The notes below the pieces were generated by a model, which searched no databases, was not told the DNA's origin, and saw nothing but the letters and a program-made list of their open reading frames with translations. This document shows, piece by piece, positions 30,839 through 40,993 of a DNA stretch of 64,000 bases. How positions within the stretch are numbered: position 1 is the first letter of the stretch; each line of letters starts with the position of its first letter. The DNA is from Rhynchopus euleeides (Eukaryota > Euglenozoa > Diplonemea > Diplonemida > Diplonemidae), in NCBI GenBank assembly GCA_963210315.1, contig OY723316.1, positions 124,001 to 188,000 of the forward strand, in the 5' to 3' direction. A program made the position numbers and the translations under genes.

Positions 30839-31822
30839 TTAATTCCAGTTGGTGTTGCCCCGGGGTTTCCCCCCCTTTCCCCCCTTTCCCTGAAATGTGT
30901 GGTGGGGGTAGGGGGAATACCGATTCGGGGGGGGAAAAGACTGGGGAGGGCCACCGTTGCCCCCCTTTCCCCCCTTCGTCGTGCGTGCACGCCCCGCCAG
31001 CTTGGCGATGGCCCGGTCAGCAGCGGATGCTTCCGTGTCGGCCGTCCGCATCTCCGCCTCCACCTGCGCCCGGGGGATCCTGTGTTGTTTCCACGCCTCA
31101 TTCACCACCAGCTCGTGCAGCAGCTGGTTCCCCATCTGGGTCACGGTGGTGGACCAGAACCCCCGCTCAGCAGCCTCCTGCGCGAGGGCGACCCACGTGC
31201 TCAGGTGGGTCACCTTGTTCGATGTCCCGAACTGCAGCCTCAGGTCCCGGATCATCTCCCGCGCCGCTGCCACCCCTCCTGCCTTCAAAAAGTCCTGCCA
31301 CTGGGAGACGCAAGCCGGCCTCATGTTGGGCAGGCTGAGGGCCGACTGCAGGTTCCCGATTGTCGGGAGCTTGGGGGGGTCCTGGGCAGGGGGGCTGCTC
31401 CCCTCCGGTTGCGCCTGTGCCGCCCCGGCCTCACCTCCCGCTTTCCCCCCAGTCCCCGCCTGCTTGGCGCCTTCGCGGACCGCCTTGGCGAGGTCTAGTA
31501 CCGACTCTCTCATGAGGTCGAGTTGTGCCTTGGTCTGCTTCCTCGCGTATTCATGCACCGATCTGAGGTTGGCGTAGTCAAACCCCACCACGGGGATGGT
31601 GCATTCTTGCAACCCCGTGGGCTCGACTTCATCGAGTTCCTCTAACGGCAGGGTATAGAGGATGGTGTACGTGTTGTCGTCGTTTTTGCGCAGCACCCCC
31701 GCGTGGCGAGAGTACTCTCCCCCAATTTCGTCGCCATCCTGTGGGGATGCTCTGACCTCGTACACAATCTCGGTCACTCCGCGCTGGTGGAGCCTGTCGA
31801 GCATCTGCGTAACCGCTTCCAT
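30839..31822 (-). CDS. Gag-like protein of YR element 1
   Basis: 327 residues from the ATG at 31822. There is no recognised Gag domain. The C-terminal 60 residues are Gly/Lys-rich (TTKGGKGGNGG, FQGKGGKGGKPRGNTN), as in nucleic-acid-binding Gag tails. A Pro/Ala linker separates two helical parts. The role is inferred from position and tail. Confidence 0.6.
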   Translation of the reverse strand: MEAVTQMLDRLHQRGVTEIVYEVRASPQDGDEIGGEYSRHAGVLRKNDDNTYTILYTLPLEELDEVEPTGLQECTIPVVGFDYANLRSVHEYARKQTKAQLDLMRESVLDLAKAVREGAKQAGTGGKAGGEAGAAQAQPEGSSPPAQDPPKLPTIGNLQSALSLPNMRPACVSQWQDFLKAGGVAAAREMIRDLRLQFGTSNKVTHLSTWVALAQEAAERGFWSTTVTQMGNQLLHELVVNEAWKQHRIPRAQVEAEMRTADTEASAADRAIAKLAGRARTTKGGKGGNGGPPQSFPPPNRYSPYPHHTFQGKGGKGGKPRGNTNWN

Positions 31823-32054
31823 TTTAAGAGCGTTCTCCCACGGACTGCTTCTCTGAAGTGTAAAAAGAGAAAGGCTTTGCGCAGTCCGTGGGAGAAAGTA
31901 AGTTGGAGCTTGTCGTTACCTGAGGTGTGGGGGGTTGTGTGTAAAACCCAAGAATTATACGGACTGCAAGCCAACATTCCTGTGACCGAATAGAGAAGGG
32001 GAGAGATGGCATGGAACCGAGGGGAGAGGGGGGCAGGAACCTTGGGAACTCCGA

Positions 32055-33116
32055 CTAGTGAGCAGGCCCACTGTGGCCAGTGCTGAGGCGGTACAGTGTG
32101 ATGGTGCGGTAGTGCTTGACTGCAACAACATCACCTGGCTGTGACACAGAAAAGGAGGGGCGATAGTAGTCGTGTTGCACAGTACGCAGGCAGCTGAGGG
32201 AGGTTGTGCACCACACCTTGAGTGACTTGTCCTCAGAGGACGACACCAGTTGCTGCTCGTCTTGAGTCAGGGCGAGGCCAATAACCATACCAGTGTGCTC
32301 ATCCAGGGTGTGTGTGTGTGAGAGGGTGCTGATGTCCCACACACGAATAGTCTTGTCACGTGACCCACTGAAGACCCTCGTGCCCGACACAGCAATGCTG
32401 ACAACGGCCTTGCTGTGACCCTCCAGCACTGTGGCGCTCGGTGTGCCCTTCAAGTCCCACACACGCAGTTTACCATTGTCGTCAGGACTGATGTCTCCGG
32501 ACACCAGACGTCCGCAGTATGTCCACGCTGTGATCCATACAGGAGTGCTGTTGTGGTCCAGCATGAACACCTTCTCCCAGGTTGATGTCAGCCACACGCA
32601 GATGCTGCCCCTATCAGAGCACGTTGCCAACCACGTCCCACAGACAGAGAACGCAGCGTGACGAACAGCCTCGCTATAGAAACGCTGCGGGTTGCCGTCT
32701 GTTAAGTCCGCCACCACAGCAGCGGTGATGGTGTCAAACACAGTGATATGCCCGTTGTTGTAACCCACTGCACAGAGCGTCCCACACCTCGACAGTGCGA
32801 TGCACTTGATCTCGTTGCCATGCATCGATGAGTGAGGTGAGTAGACTGCAGGCACCTTGATGTTGGGCCAGCGTGGGACGAGCTGGACAGCACCCCCGTC
32901 CTCCAGACCCGTGTCGGCAACACGCTGTGCATCGTCCAGCTCCTCCTCACACCCTTCGATGCGTGCCGCCACGCATGCAGCCTCACGGGCTGCGTTGGTA
33001 GAACCCGGGAAAATCTCCTCCAGCGCATCCGCCTTCAGCCCGACCACAGTCCCCCCTTCCGGAACACCGACGACACAGCTTCCCCCGGTCCTGGTGTGAC
33101 GCACAGTCACATCCAT
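32055..33116 (-). pseudogene. WD40-repeat paralogue 3, 3' truncated
   Basis: From the ATG at 33116 it matches paralogue 2 for 345 codons, then at 32080 leaves the repeated block and reads 8 unrelated codons (HSGPAH-type tail) to a stop. It lacks the last propeller strands, so the fold is probably not closed. It arose with the 2,405-bp duplication rather than by an independent gene duplication. Confidence 0.8.
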
Positions 33117-34484
33117 GTTTTTGCACCCCAGAATATGCCTGGGGTTTGATTGTCCCTTGTACACCCCCAGGATGTGCCTGGGGTGGGGGTGGCATGGGGG
33201 TGCCTGAGTGGCTGAAAGATTACAAACGCATCCATTCTGACGACGCGTGTGCTTGTATCGAACTCACAGCTTTGTGAGTGCCTGCAAACGGGAAAACTGT
33301 GCATCGGAAGACCGGCATAGAGTCAACGTCTCAGACGGATGGGACTGCATCCACATACCAAATATGTGGCAGTGGGGGCTTTTGGGAGTCTCTTGCAGGT
33401 GTGTGAGCGACTGGGAGGAGAACAGAGCTCAACACAGGGAAGGGAGCTGGGCCGTCGCTTCATGCATGTGCCGAGAAGGGGGGAGGGTGGTCCTCTGCTA
33501 AAAATACAGCTGGGGGAGTCGTACTGCACGATGCGGGTCTGCTCGTCCAACACAGCAAACGGGGGGGTCGTGAAAAGAAGGCACGGAACGACTCACAACA
33601 ACCCGAAAATGAAAGAGGTCTGCCTGTTCTGGGTGCGGGGTGGGCGCTGGTCAACCCAATCGCTGGAAAACCGCCCCAGGCCCGAGCAAAAAATTCAAAG
33701 GAAGGTGAATTTTTTTTTAAAAAGATAGGCACCGAAGCAGGCCTGTGCCTAAGTCGGATGTAGATGTAAGGGTCGGCCTCAGGGAAAAAAAAGTTCCCAC
33801 TTTTTTCTTCCCATATTTTTGGTAGGGGTTTTTTGGGGGTTTTTAGGATTCTTTTTGGGGGGGAGATATGCCTGGCCTTTTTTGGGCACGCTCCGCACCC
33901 CCGCTGACGCGGGTGCTGTGCTGAGTGCCGTCCTGCAGCTGCTCGCGACCACGGTGCCCGTGGCCGCGGGTGGCTGTTTGGGCACTTCCAAGTTATTGTA
34001 CAGCCTCCGTGAATAATCGGAGGCTGTGCAAGAACTCGGAAGTGACGACGAAGACGAGGCCACGGGCGACCTCCCACGGGATGGCATCGACCAGAGGCTT
34101 GCTCTCGAGCTCAAACCAACAGATGTTCACTACCGTGGCCTCCGGCGGCTGGGGGGCTCCGCCCCCCAGACCCCCCTGTGGCGTGTCTTTGCGCGACAAT
34201 TAATCGTCCCCCCATGCGACATGTGCTATCTGTCAGTTGTGTTGTACTTGAGCGTATGCGACTATGGAGCCAGGCCAACGGACGTTCGCTACCGTGGCCT
34301 CCGGCGGCTGGGGGGCTCCGCCCCCCAGACCCCCCTGTGGCTTGTGCCTGGTCTTGGAGCCAATTCCTTGCGCGTACGGGGCTGTGGCATATCGGTTCCA
34401 GCACCCTCGCGGGAGGCTCCCATATCAGGCGAGATCCTGTAAAACAAAACGCAAAAAAAGGAGACCCCCAGCCCAGCTGTGAAT
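32080..34484 (+). repeat. 2,405-bp direct repeat, right copy
   Basis: Same orientation and text as 25368-27772, separated from it by 4,307 bases that hold YR element 1. At the left edge, GCCA|GTGCTGAGG replaces the GCCT|GTGCTGAGG of the complete WD40 gene. At the right edge, CTGTGAAT runs into unrelated DNA. No target duplication is seen at either edge. Confidence 0.9.
34121..34341 (-). repeat. Dispersed paired-hairpin repeat, copy 4
   Basis: The duplicate of 27409-27629 inside the right 2,405-bp copy, with boxes at 34121-34182 and 34279-34341. Confidence 0.75.
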
Positions 34485-35004
34485 TGGTTGTGTGCAAATG
34501 CAGCAAAAGAACGTGTTTTCGCGCTGAAATACCGTGTTCTGGGCTAAAAAAAGGGACCAGCGCCGAAGGAAAAAAAGTGGGAAAAAAGTTGGGTGTAAAC
34601 TCTCATTTTTGACGATTTTTGGCCATATTTAGGCACAGGCCTGCACCGAAGTGTCCTTAGCAGCTGTAGGCTTCCCTACTGTGTTGGGCCCCCGCTCTTT
34701 GGGGGGGGGGGGGGGCGTGTGCAGACATGCGCTCCCCCCGCTGAGACCGCGGTAAGTTCACAACACCAAACGCGTCGTGATGGCAAGCGCGGTGCGTTTG
34801 TCACAAAAAAATTAAACCCAAAGCAACCAAGGGGGTGCATCACAAGAGAGAAGGGGGGGAGGGTAGTGAAATCGAAGTAGAAGGGAGCACAAGAATGATC
34901 ACCCTTCACTCGTTATGCAGGTCGTGTCTGAAATCCAGTGTTTTTTCCGGCCTGTGTTGTGTTGTTGTACTGTGTGGGCAATTAGGGAGAGAAGGGGGGG
35001 GGGG
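34485..35004. other. Intergenic with dispersed repeat
   Basis: No gene. It contains a G run at 34700-34714 and the second copy (34865-34985) of the repeat at 8044-8165. Confidence 0.5.
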
Positions 35005-35006
35005 TA

Positions 35007-36540
35007 GGGCGGGTCGAAAGCCTGTCCCAAAATGGGGTTTTTCGACATCGCAGCCGCGGCCCTCTATTTGACCTTCTGACCCCCCAGAACCCACCATACC
35101 CCGGTTTTTGGGCCCTAGGAGTCCGATTTTCGGGCTCCCGAGCCCCGGAAAGTCGATTTTTGATGATGTCAAAATTTTGTTCCCTATACTGCACCTCAGG
35201 GTCACGCACAGGTTCGCCAGTCCACTATCAGCCCATGTGCAGGCCCACTTTCTCGACCTCCTCCACCCCTTCCTCCCCTGCGTCCTCAAGACCCTCCATA
35301 GGTGCCAATCCTGCATCTTTCGACCCTCTTCCCACTCCAGCGTCGCACCAAACTGTTGAATGCGGGCAGCCACCATCTCTTTCTCTGTATACACTGCCAG
35401 ATCGTGCAAAGATGCATACTGATGCAGAGTGGGAACCGTCATCAACTTGCACAGTGTGCGGTGCTTGGCTGCAAGGGACAGGCGGCACAACTGGCCACTG
35501 CTCAGACACTGAGATGCTGGTCTGGCCAACGAACTCTTTGTAAGTTGAAAGGTCTCCTCTGTCGGGAGGGGGGTTTGCGAACCAACCCTCACGACTTGCT
35601 CATGGCTTGCTGAGCAAGGCGTGCAATGACTTTCTGATTATTCAGGACGTGCATTCGAAGCCCGCGCACTTCTTCTGTGAAATGGTTGTTGCGAGAGTTG
35701 CACTGTGTGATTCCTTGATCCCCTTCCTCGCCTCATCGTACGGAGGACGCTTGAATGTCCCGAGCATATCCTTCGCAGCGTCTTTAGCCAGTTCTGCGCA
35801 CTCGTCATTTACATAAGGCGCGTGCAGCAAAATACCCGGACACTGTTCTGAGACCAGGTCCCACAGGACCCTGGTCTTGAGCGCCAGAAGAGAACCTTGA
35901 TGATAAGCTCGGGCTCTGCGTTGCAGCTGGGTACTCGCTGCGCTCTTCCACCTCCCTTGACTGTCTGCATCCACAGGAGAAATGCTTCGCAGATAACGGC
36001 AGCAGTGGCAAGTGTTTAGTCGGGACAGTTTACCTGCCTTGCATTCTAAGAGAGCATTCTCATGAGGGCATCAACACTAATGCATCACTGTCGGCTATGA
36101 TGACATCCTCCCTGTTCCTGGCAGCTCCGAGTTCAATAGCAGGCCACCCAACGACTGTGTCAGATGGCAGTATTCGATGGCATCTTCTCACTGTCCGAAT
36201 CGTTGGGATACGACGTTGTTTGTGGCGCGGATGAGCGGTTGCATCAGAAAATCACAGCCGCAGGATGGTGTGCGCTCGGACGTCCCAGGATGAGAGTGTT
36301 TTACTATCTGCCCGTGGCAGGCGTCCGTGCCATGACCCGGAGGTGCAGTATAGGGAACGGAAAAATTGACATCATCAAAAATCGAATTTCCGGGGCTCGG
36401 GAGCCCGAAAATCGGACTCCTAGGGCCCAAAAACCGGGGTATGGTGGGTTCTGGGGGGTCAGAAGGTCAAATAGAGGGCCGCGGCTGCGATGTCGAAAAA
36501 CACCATTTTGGGACAAAAAAATGGAGCTTTCGACCCCCCC
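35007..36540. mobile_element. 1.53-kb foldback element with about 200-bp inverted repeats
   Basis: The left arm (35007 to about 35215) and right arm (about 36330 to 36540) are imperfect inverted copies. Ends are GGGCGGGTCGAAAG and CTTTCGACCCCCCC, and TA lies on both sides (35005-35006 and 36541-36542). Terminal text resembles the element at 23752 (GGGGGGGTCAAATG). The centre has two minus-strand frames (35592 to about 35216 and 35974-35642) of protein-like but unrecognised sequence, perhaps a captured gene fragment. The arms show several mismatches, so it is older than 23752-24888. Confidence 0.75.
35642..35974 (-). CDS. Unidentified ORF inside a foldback element
   Basis: 110 codons with a plausible composition (LLALKTRVLWDLVSEQCPG, APYVNDECAELAKDAAKDML). 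A second frame, 35592 to about 35216, continues in the same direction with VYTEKEMVAARIQQFGATLE. No family is recognised. They may be remains of one gene carried by the element; this is inference. Confidence 0.25.
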   Translation of the reverse strand: MDADSQGRWKSAASTQLQRRARAYHQGSLLALKTRVLWDLVSEQCPGILLHAPYVNDECAELAKDAAKDMLGTFKRPPYDEARKGIKESHSATLATTISQKKCAGFECTS

Positions 36541-36542
36541 TA

Positions 36543-37337
36543 GGGCAGTGATAGAAAATACGTAAAAAACGTTCAACGTATTTGAACGTTCAACGTATTT
36601 TCTAAAAAATGCGTCGAAGTTGAACGTTTTTTTGGCTTTTGAGCGTTTTCACCCACTGGGTGCACTCTACACATGAAACCCCCCCTAGCAGTAGGGGGTG
36701 GGCCCCCTGCACACACTAAAGGGGACACCGGTGGGATGGAGAGTGTCACGCGTGGCGAAAAGTCGGTGAAAAAGGGGTTCTGTAGTCCGAGAAGGGGCGG
36801 GAAACCCGGAAAGGGGTGGTTGGTACCCCCTCTTTTCAGGGGTGAACTCCGGAAAAGCGGGGGTACCAACCCCCTCTCGACATATCTCCCAGTTTTACCC
36901 CACTCGACCGGCTGGAGTCCGTCGTGTAGAGGAAGTGGATGGCCGAACGTGAGCTGGCCGAACCTGAGCTACGGGTACAGGACGTATGGGATATCCCGCA
37001 TGGGAGAACCGGATGGCATATCCCACCGGCAGGGGTTCACCTCAACTGCACCAGCCCGCTTCATGGAGCAAAGGACAAGGGATATGTTGTCGACTGCATC
37101 GCGAAGCAAGTCGCTGTAAAATTGTGCTCCAAGGACGTCTTCCGCACGGCTGTCGTTGGTGCCACCAACTCGCCCTTGCTCTGCTTGAGGAAAGGCGGGC
37201 TTGTGACTGGTGGCCCCTGCAGACGGTAGGCAATGTGAGAAACGTTCAAATACGCTGAACGTTCAACGTATTTGAACGTTCAACGTATTTTTAAAATCGG
37301 GATTCTGAAAAATACGCGTATTTTGCCTTCACTGCCC
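36543..37337. mobile_element. 795-bp TA-flanked element
   Basis: Ends are GGGCAGTGATAGAAAATACG and the complement GGGCAGTGAAGGCAAAATACG with gaps. TA is at 36541-36542 (shared with its neighbour) and 37338-37339. Subterminal AACGTTCAACGTATTTGAAC palindromes lie at both ends (36568-36602 and 37241-37290). A further hairpin, GGTTGGTACCCCC with GGGGGTACCAACC, is at 36819-36872. No transposase is seen. Confidence 0.7.
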
Positions 37338-37339
37338 TA

Positions 37340-37828
37340 GGGGGGGGGGGGCAGCGGCAGTTGGTGCTTTTCGAACACTGAACACCCCCACAGCCCGCTA
37401 AGGCGTGCGAAGTGTTCGCAAAGGGCGCGTGTGTTCAACTGGAAGAATGAAACACACATGTGACACTGCCCCCAGGGGAAGCCGGTTGGCGGAAGCCAAG
37501 GCATTCCAGGGGGGAGGGGTGATACGAAAGTTCAAAGACAAATGCTGTTCTCGACCATGTTCAAAACAAGGAGGGGTGGGGAGGGGAGGGGCAGGTGCTC
37601 ACTAGCCCGGGTAAGCTTCGGAAAGAAAAAAGCAGTTGGCTGCTGGCATACCATTTCCCCAACAGGCCTGTCGCTAACTTTTCGATTTTGGAGATTTGGT
37701 GGGTTGACGCTCCTGTTTTGGGGGGGGATCGGGGGGGAAAACACTAGGGGTCAATTTTTCTCGCGCGCGCTCGTGTTGTTGCCAAATTTTCCCATCGGTG
37801 GACCACTAGGTGGGCACGGTGTGAGGCG
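37340..37828. other. Intergenic
   Basis: No recognised gene. It opens with a G run directly after the TA of the preceding element. The open frames are short. Confidence 0.4.
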
Positions 37829-38213
37829 CTGGGTTCCTTCCGTGGTTCCTCTCCCGCTCGCGCCGTCGGGTGCCGGAGGAAACCAAAAAATGGCTTTCGG
37901 GACCATGATTTCGACGCTGCCCCCTGATATGCCACGGCCGTCAAAGCGCAAGGACTTGGTTACTAGACGGGCACGCGAGATAGGGGGGCTGGGGGGCAGA
38001 GCCCCCCAGCCGCCGGAGGCCACGGTAGTGAACATCTGTTCATTGTGGGCGTACAGATTCTGTGTGAGTTGGCTGTGTCCCCCTGAGGCGACTGGAGTGG
38101 TTGGATTCCCTGACCCGGTGGGAATCGAATGACTTGAGTACGAGACACACGCCACAGGGGGGTCTGGGGGGCGGAGCCCCCCAGCCGCCGGAGGCCACGG
38201 TAGTGATCATCTG
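37829..38213 (+). repeat. Dispersed paired-hairpin repeat, copy 5
   Basis: Aligns with 6061-6457 over nearly all its length. Hairpin boxes are at 37979-38037 and 38150-38212; the first has CAGAGCCCCCC where others have CGGAGCCCCCC. The spacer GTACAGATTCTGTGTGAGTT is identical to that of copy 1. Confidence 0.75.
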
Positions 38214-38228
38214 TTCCTGCAAAACCAT

Positions 38229-38510
38229 ACTCTCTTCGACGTCGACCCAGTGAAAGTGGGTTGACGCTTGGTCGACGCTTGGTGAGCGTCGACCCAGTGT
38301 AACCGGGTCAACGCTAGGTTAGCGTCGACCCAGTGTAATAAATGGGTTGACGCTTGGTCCAGGCTTGAATGGCAACCCAGTTCCACTGGGTCGACGCTCC
38401 AAGCCTCGACCAAGCGTCAACCCAGTCCACTGGGTCGACGCTGGGTCGACGCTTTTTTATGGGGGGGGAAACCCAAAATCACTGGGTCGACGGTCGACGC
38501 TTAGCGACAT
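38229..38510. repeat. Cluster of GTCGACCCAGT palindromes
   Basis: At least ten words of GCGTCGACCCAGT or ACTGGGTCGACGC, in both orientations, make nested hairpins. It looks like several small inverted-repeat units inserted into one another. No coding. Confidence 0.7.
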
Positions 38511-38664
38511 GCCTGATTTCCCCAATAGAAATTGAAGGGGGGGGGGGGTGTACAGCAGGGGAGTCGTGCAGGATCATTCGTTGAGAAATATAAAAGGAAA
38601 ACAAGCAGGGTTTCCCCGAATAGCCACCGAGGCCAAAAGTCGTGGCTAAAAACAGTCTGGTCTG

Positions 38665-39810
38665 CCCGGCAGGGTGGAAATGGGTCGGAATGGGTCATCC
38701 TGTGCCTGTAGTACCTGGGGGCTGCTCAGGAAAGTCGGGGGCTGCGCAGCGGATTCTATTGGTCTCCGGCATGCTGATCGGGTATCCGGCAGGGTGGAAA
38801 CGGGTCGGAATAGGTCATCCTGTGCCTGTAGTACCTGGGGGCTGCTCAGGAAAGTCGGGGGCTGCGCAGCGGATTCTATTGGTCTCCGGCATGCTGATCG
38901 GGTATCCGGCAGGGTGGAAACGGGTCGGAATGGGTCATCCTGTGCCTGGAGTACCTGGGGGCTGCTCGGGAAAGTCGGGGGCTGCTCAGCGGATTCTATT
39001 TGTCTCCGGCATGCTGATCGGGTATCCGGCAGGGTGGAAACGGGTCGGAATGGGTCATCCTGTGCCTGGAGTACCTGGGGGCTGCTCGGGAAAGTCGGGG
39101 GCTGCTCAGCGGATTCTATTTGTCTCCGGCATGCTGATCGGGTATCCGGCAGGGTGGAAACGGGTCGGAATGGGTCATCCTGTGCCTGGAGTACCTGGGG
39201 GCTGCTCGGGAAAGTCGGGGGCTGCGCAGCGGATTCTATTGGTCTCCGGCATGCTGATCGGGTATCCGGCAGGGTGGAAATGGGTCGGAATGGGTCATCC
39301 TGTGCCTGGAGTACCTGGGGGCTGCTCGGGAAAGTCGGGGGCTGCTCAGCGGATTCTATTTGTCTCCGGCATGCTGATCGGGTATCCGGCAGGGTGGAAA
39401 CGGGTCGGAATGGGTCATCCTGTGCCCGGAGTACCTGGGGGCTGCTCGGGAAAGTCGGGCGGATTCTATTGGTCTCCGGCATGCTGATCGGGTATCCGGC
39501 AGGGTGGAAACGGGTCGGAATGGGTCATCCTGTGCCTGGAGTACCTGGGGGCTGCTCGGGAAAGTCGGGGGCTGCTCAGCGGATTCTATTTGTCTCCGGC
39601 ATGCTGATCGGGTATCCGGCAGGGTGGAAACGGGTCGGAATGGGTCATCCTGTGCCTGGAGTACCTGGGGGCTGCTCGGGAAAGTCGGGGGCTGCGCAGC
39701 GGATTCTATTGGTCTCCGGCATGCTGATCGGGTATCCGGCAGGGTGGAAACGGGTCGGAATGGGTCATCCTGTGCCTGGAGTACTTGGGGGCTGCTCGGG
39801 AATGTCGGGG
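38665..39810 (+). repeat. 120-bp tandem repeat, about 9.6 copies
   Basis: The period is exactly 120 bases, containing CCGGCAGGGTGGAAA, GGTCATCCTGTGCC and CAGCGGATTCTATT. One unit (near 39450) has a 10-base deletion. Because 120 is a multiple of 3 and the unit lacks stops in several frames, long open frames exist on both strands; they are not taken as genes. Two variants (GCTGCGCAGC and GCTGCTCAGC) alternate irregularly. Confidence 0.95.
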
Positions 39811-40790
39811 GCTGTTCAGAGGCTGCTGGAGGTTGCTAGAGGTTGCTGGAGGTTGCTGGAGGTTGCTGGAGGTTGCTAGAGGTTGCTCGAGGTTGCTGGA
39901 GGTTGCTAGAGGTTGCTAGAGGTTGCTGGAGGTTGCTAGAGGTTGCTCGAGGTTGCTGGAGGTTGCTGGAGGTTGCTGGAGGTTGCTGGAGGTTGCTCGA
40001 GGTTGCTAGAGGTTGCTGGAGGTTGCTCGAGGTTGCTAGAGGTTGCTGGAAGTTGCTGGAGGTTGCTGGAGGTTGCTAGAGGTTGCTGGAGGTTGCTCGA
40101 GGTTGCTAGAGGTTGCTAGAGGTTGCTGGAGGTTGCTAGAGGTTGCTCCAGGTTGCTGGAGGTTGCTGGAGGTTGCTCGAGGTTGCTCGAGGTTGCTAGA
40201 GGTTGCTAGAGGTTGCTAGAGGTTGCTGGAAGTTGCTGGAGGTTGCTGGATGTTGCTAGAGGTTGCTAGAGGTTGCTAGAGGTTGCTGGAGGTTGCTAGA
40301 GGTTGCTCCAGGTTGCTGGAGGTTGCTGGAGGTTGCTCGAGGTTGCTCGAGGTTGCTAGAGGTTGCTGGAAGTTGCTGGAGGTTGCTGGATGTTGCTAGA
40401 GGTTGCTCGAGGTTGCTGGAGGTTGCTGGAGGTTGCTAGAGGTTGCTCGAGGTTACTGGAGGTTGCTAGAGGTTGCTAGAGGTTGCTAGAGGTTGCTGGA
40501 GGTTGCTAGAGGTTGCTCGAGGTTGCTGGAGGTTGCTGGAGGTTGCTCGAGGTTGCTAGAGGTTGCTGGAGGTTGCTCGAGGTTGCTCGAGGTTGCTGGA
40601 GGTTGCTGGAGGTTGCGAGAGGTTGCTAGAGGTTGCTGGAAGTTGCTGGAGGTTGCTAGAGGTTGCTCGAGGTTGCTAGAGGTTGCTAGAGGTTGCTAGA
40701 GGTTGCTAGAGGTTGCTAGAGGTTGCTAGAGGTTGCTAGAGGTTGCTAGAGGTTGCTGCAGGTTGCTGGAGGTTGCTAGAGGTTGTTGGT
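39811..40790 (+). repeat. 10-bp minisatellite GGTTGCTNGA, about 98 units
   Basis: Perfect 10-base register throughout; bases 8 and 9 vary (GG, AG, CG, rarely CC) and nearly all other positions are fixed. It starts directly at the end of the 120-bp array, whose last unit degrades into GGCTGCTGGA. The shared word GGCTGCT suggests that the decamer arose from the 120-bp unit. Confidence 0.95.
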
Positions 40791-40960
40791 CGCTGGAGAC
40801 GGTCAGGAACAGGTGTTTTCTGGCTTTTCCTAGCTGTTGCTGGGCTGGATCGAGGCAGCCTCCTGAAGGTGTGGTGTTAGGCAGGACGAAAAGCCGACGA
40901 CTAGATTCTGAGTGCGAGCGGCAGAGCAAGCCTATTGCGACCATTCTCAACGAGGCATGT

Positions 40961-40993
40961 GGGGGCGCGGGCGGCGAAGCCGCCCGCGCCCCC
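40961..40993. repeat. GC hairpin, 15-bp perfect stem
   Basis: GGGGGCGCGGGCGGC pairs with GCCGCCCGCGCCCCC around GAA. A further C-rich run follows to 41035. Its role is unknown; it is not followed by a T run. Confidence 0.8.

Larger units (their letters stand above)
27949..31896 (-). mobile_element. VIPER/DIRS-like YR retrotransposon 1
   Basis: A tyrosine-recombinase retroelement, read on the minus strand as Gag-like (31822-30839), tyrosine recombinase (30815-29751) and reverse transcriptase/RNase H (29709-28066). The coding parts look whole. A 16-bp perfect hairpin (31833-31848 with 31881-31896) lies in the leader just before Gag. A 14-bp inverted repeat (27949-27962 with 28056-28069) brackets the RT end. 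Split direct repeats like those of element 2 were looked for and not found, so the true ends are not fixed. The element lies wholly between the two 2,405-bp copies. Confidence 0.75.

Noticed and set aside
25368-34484. The 2,405-bp direct repeats as LTRs of a retroelement
   Set aside because: They contain a host-like WD40 gene, show no TG...CA ends and no target duplication, and the enclosed element encodes a tyrosine recombinase rather than a DDE integrase.
38642-39879. Open frames of 280-400 codons across the 120-bp array as genes
   Set aside because: Period divisible by 3 keeps frames open on both strands; no recognisable domain.
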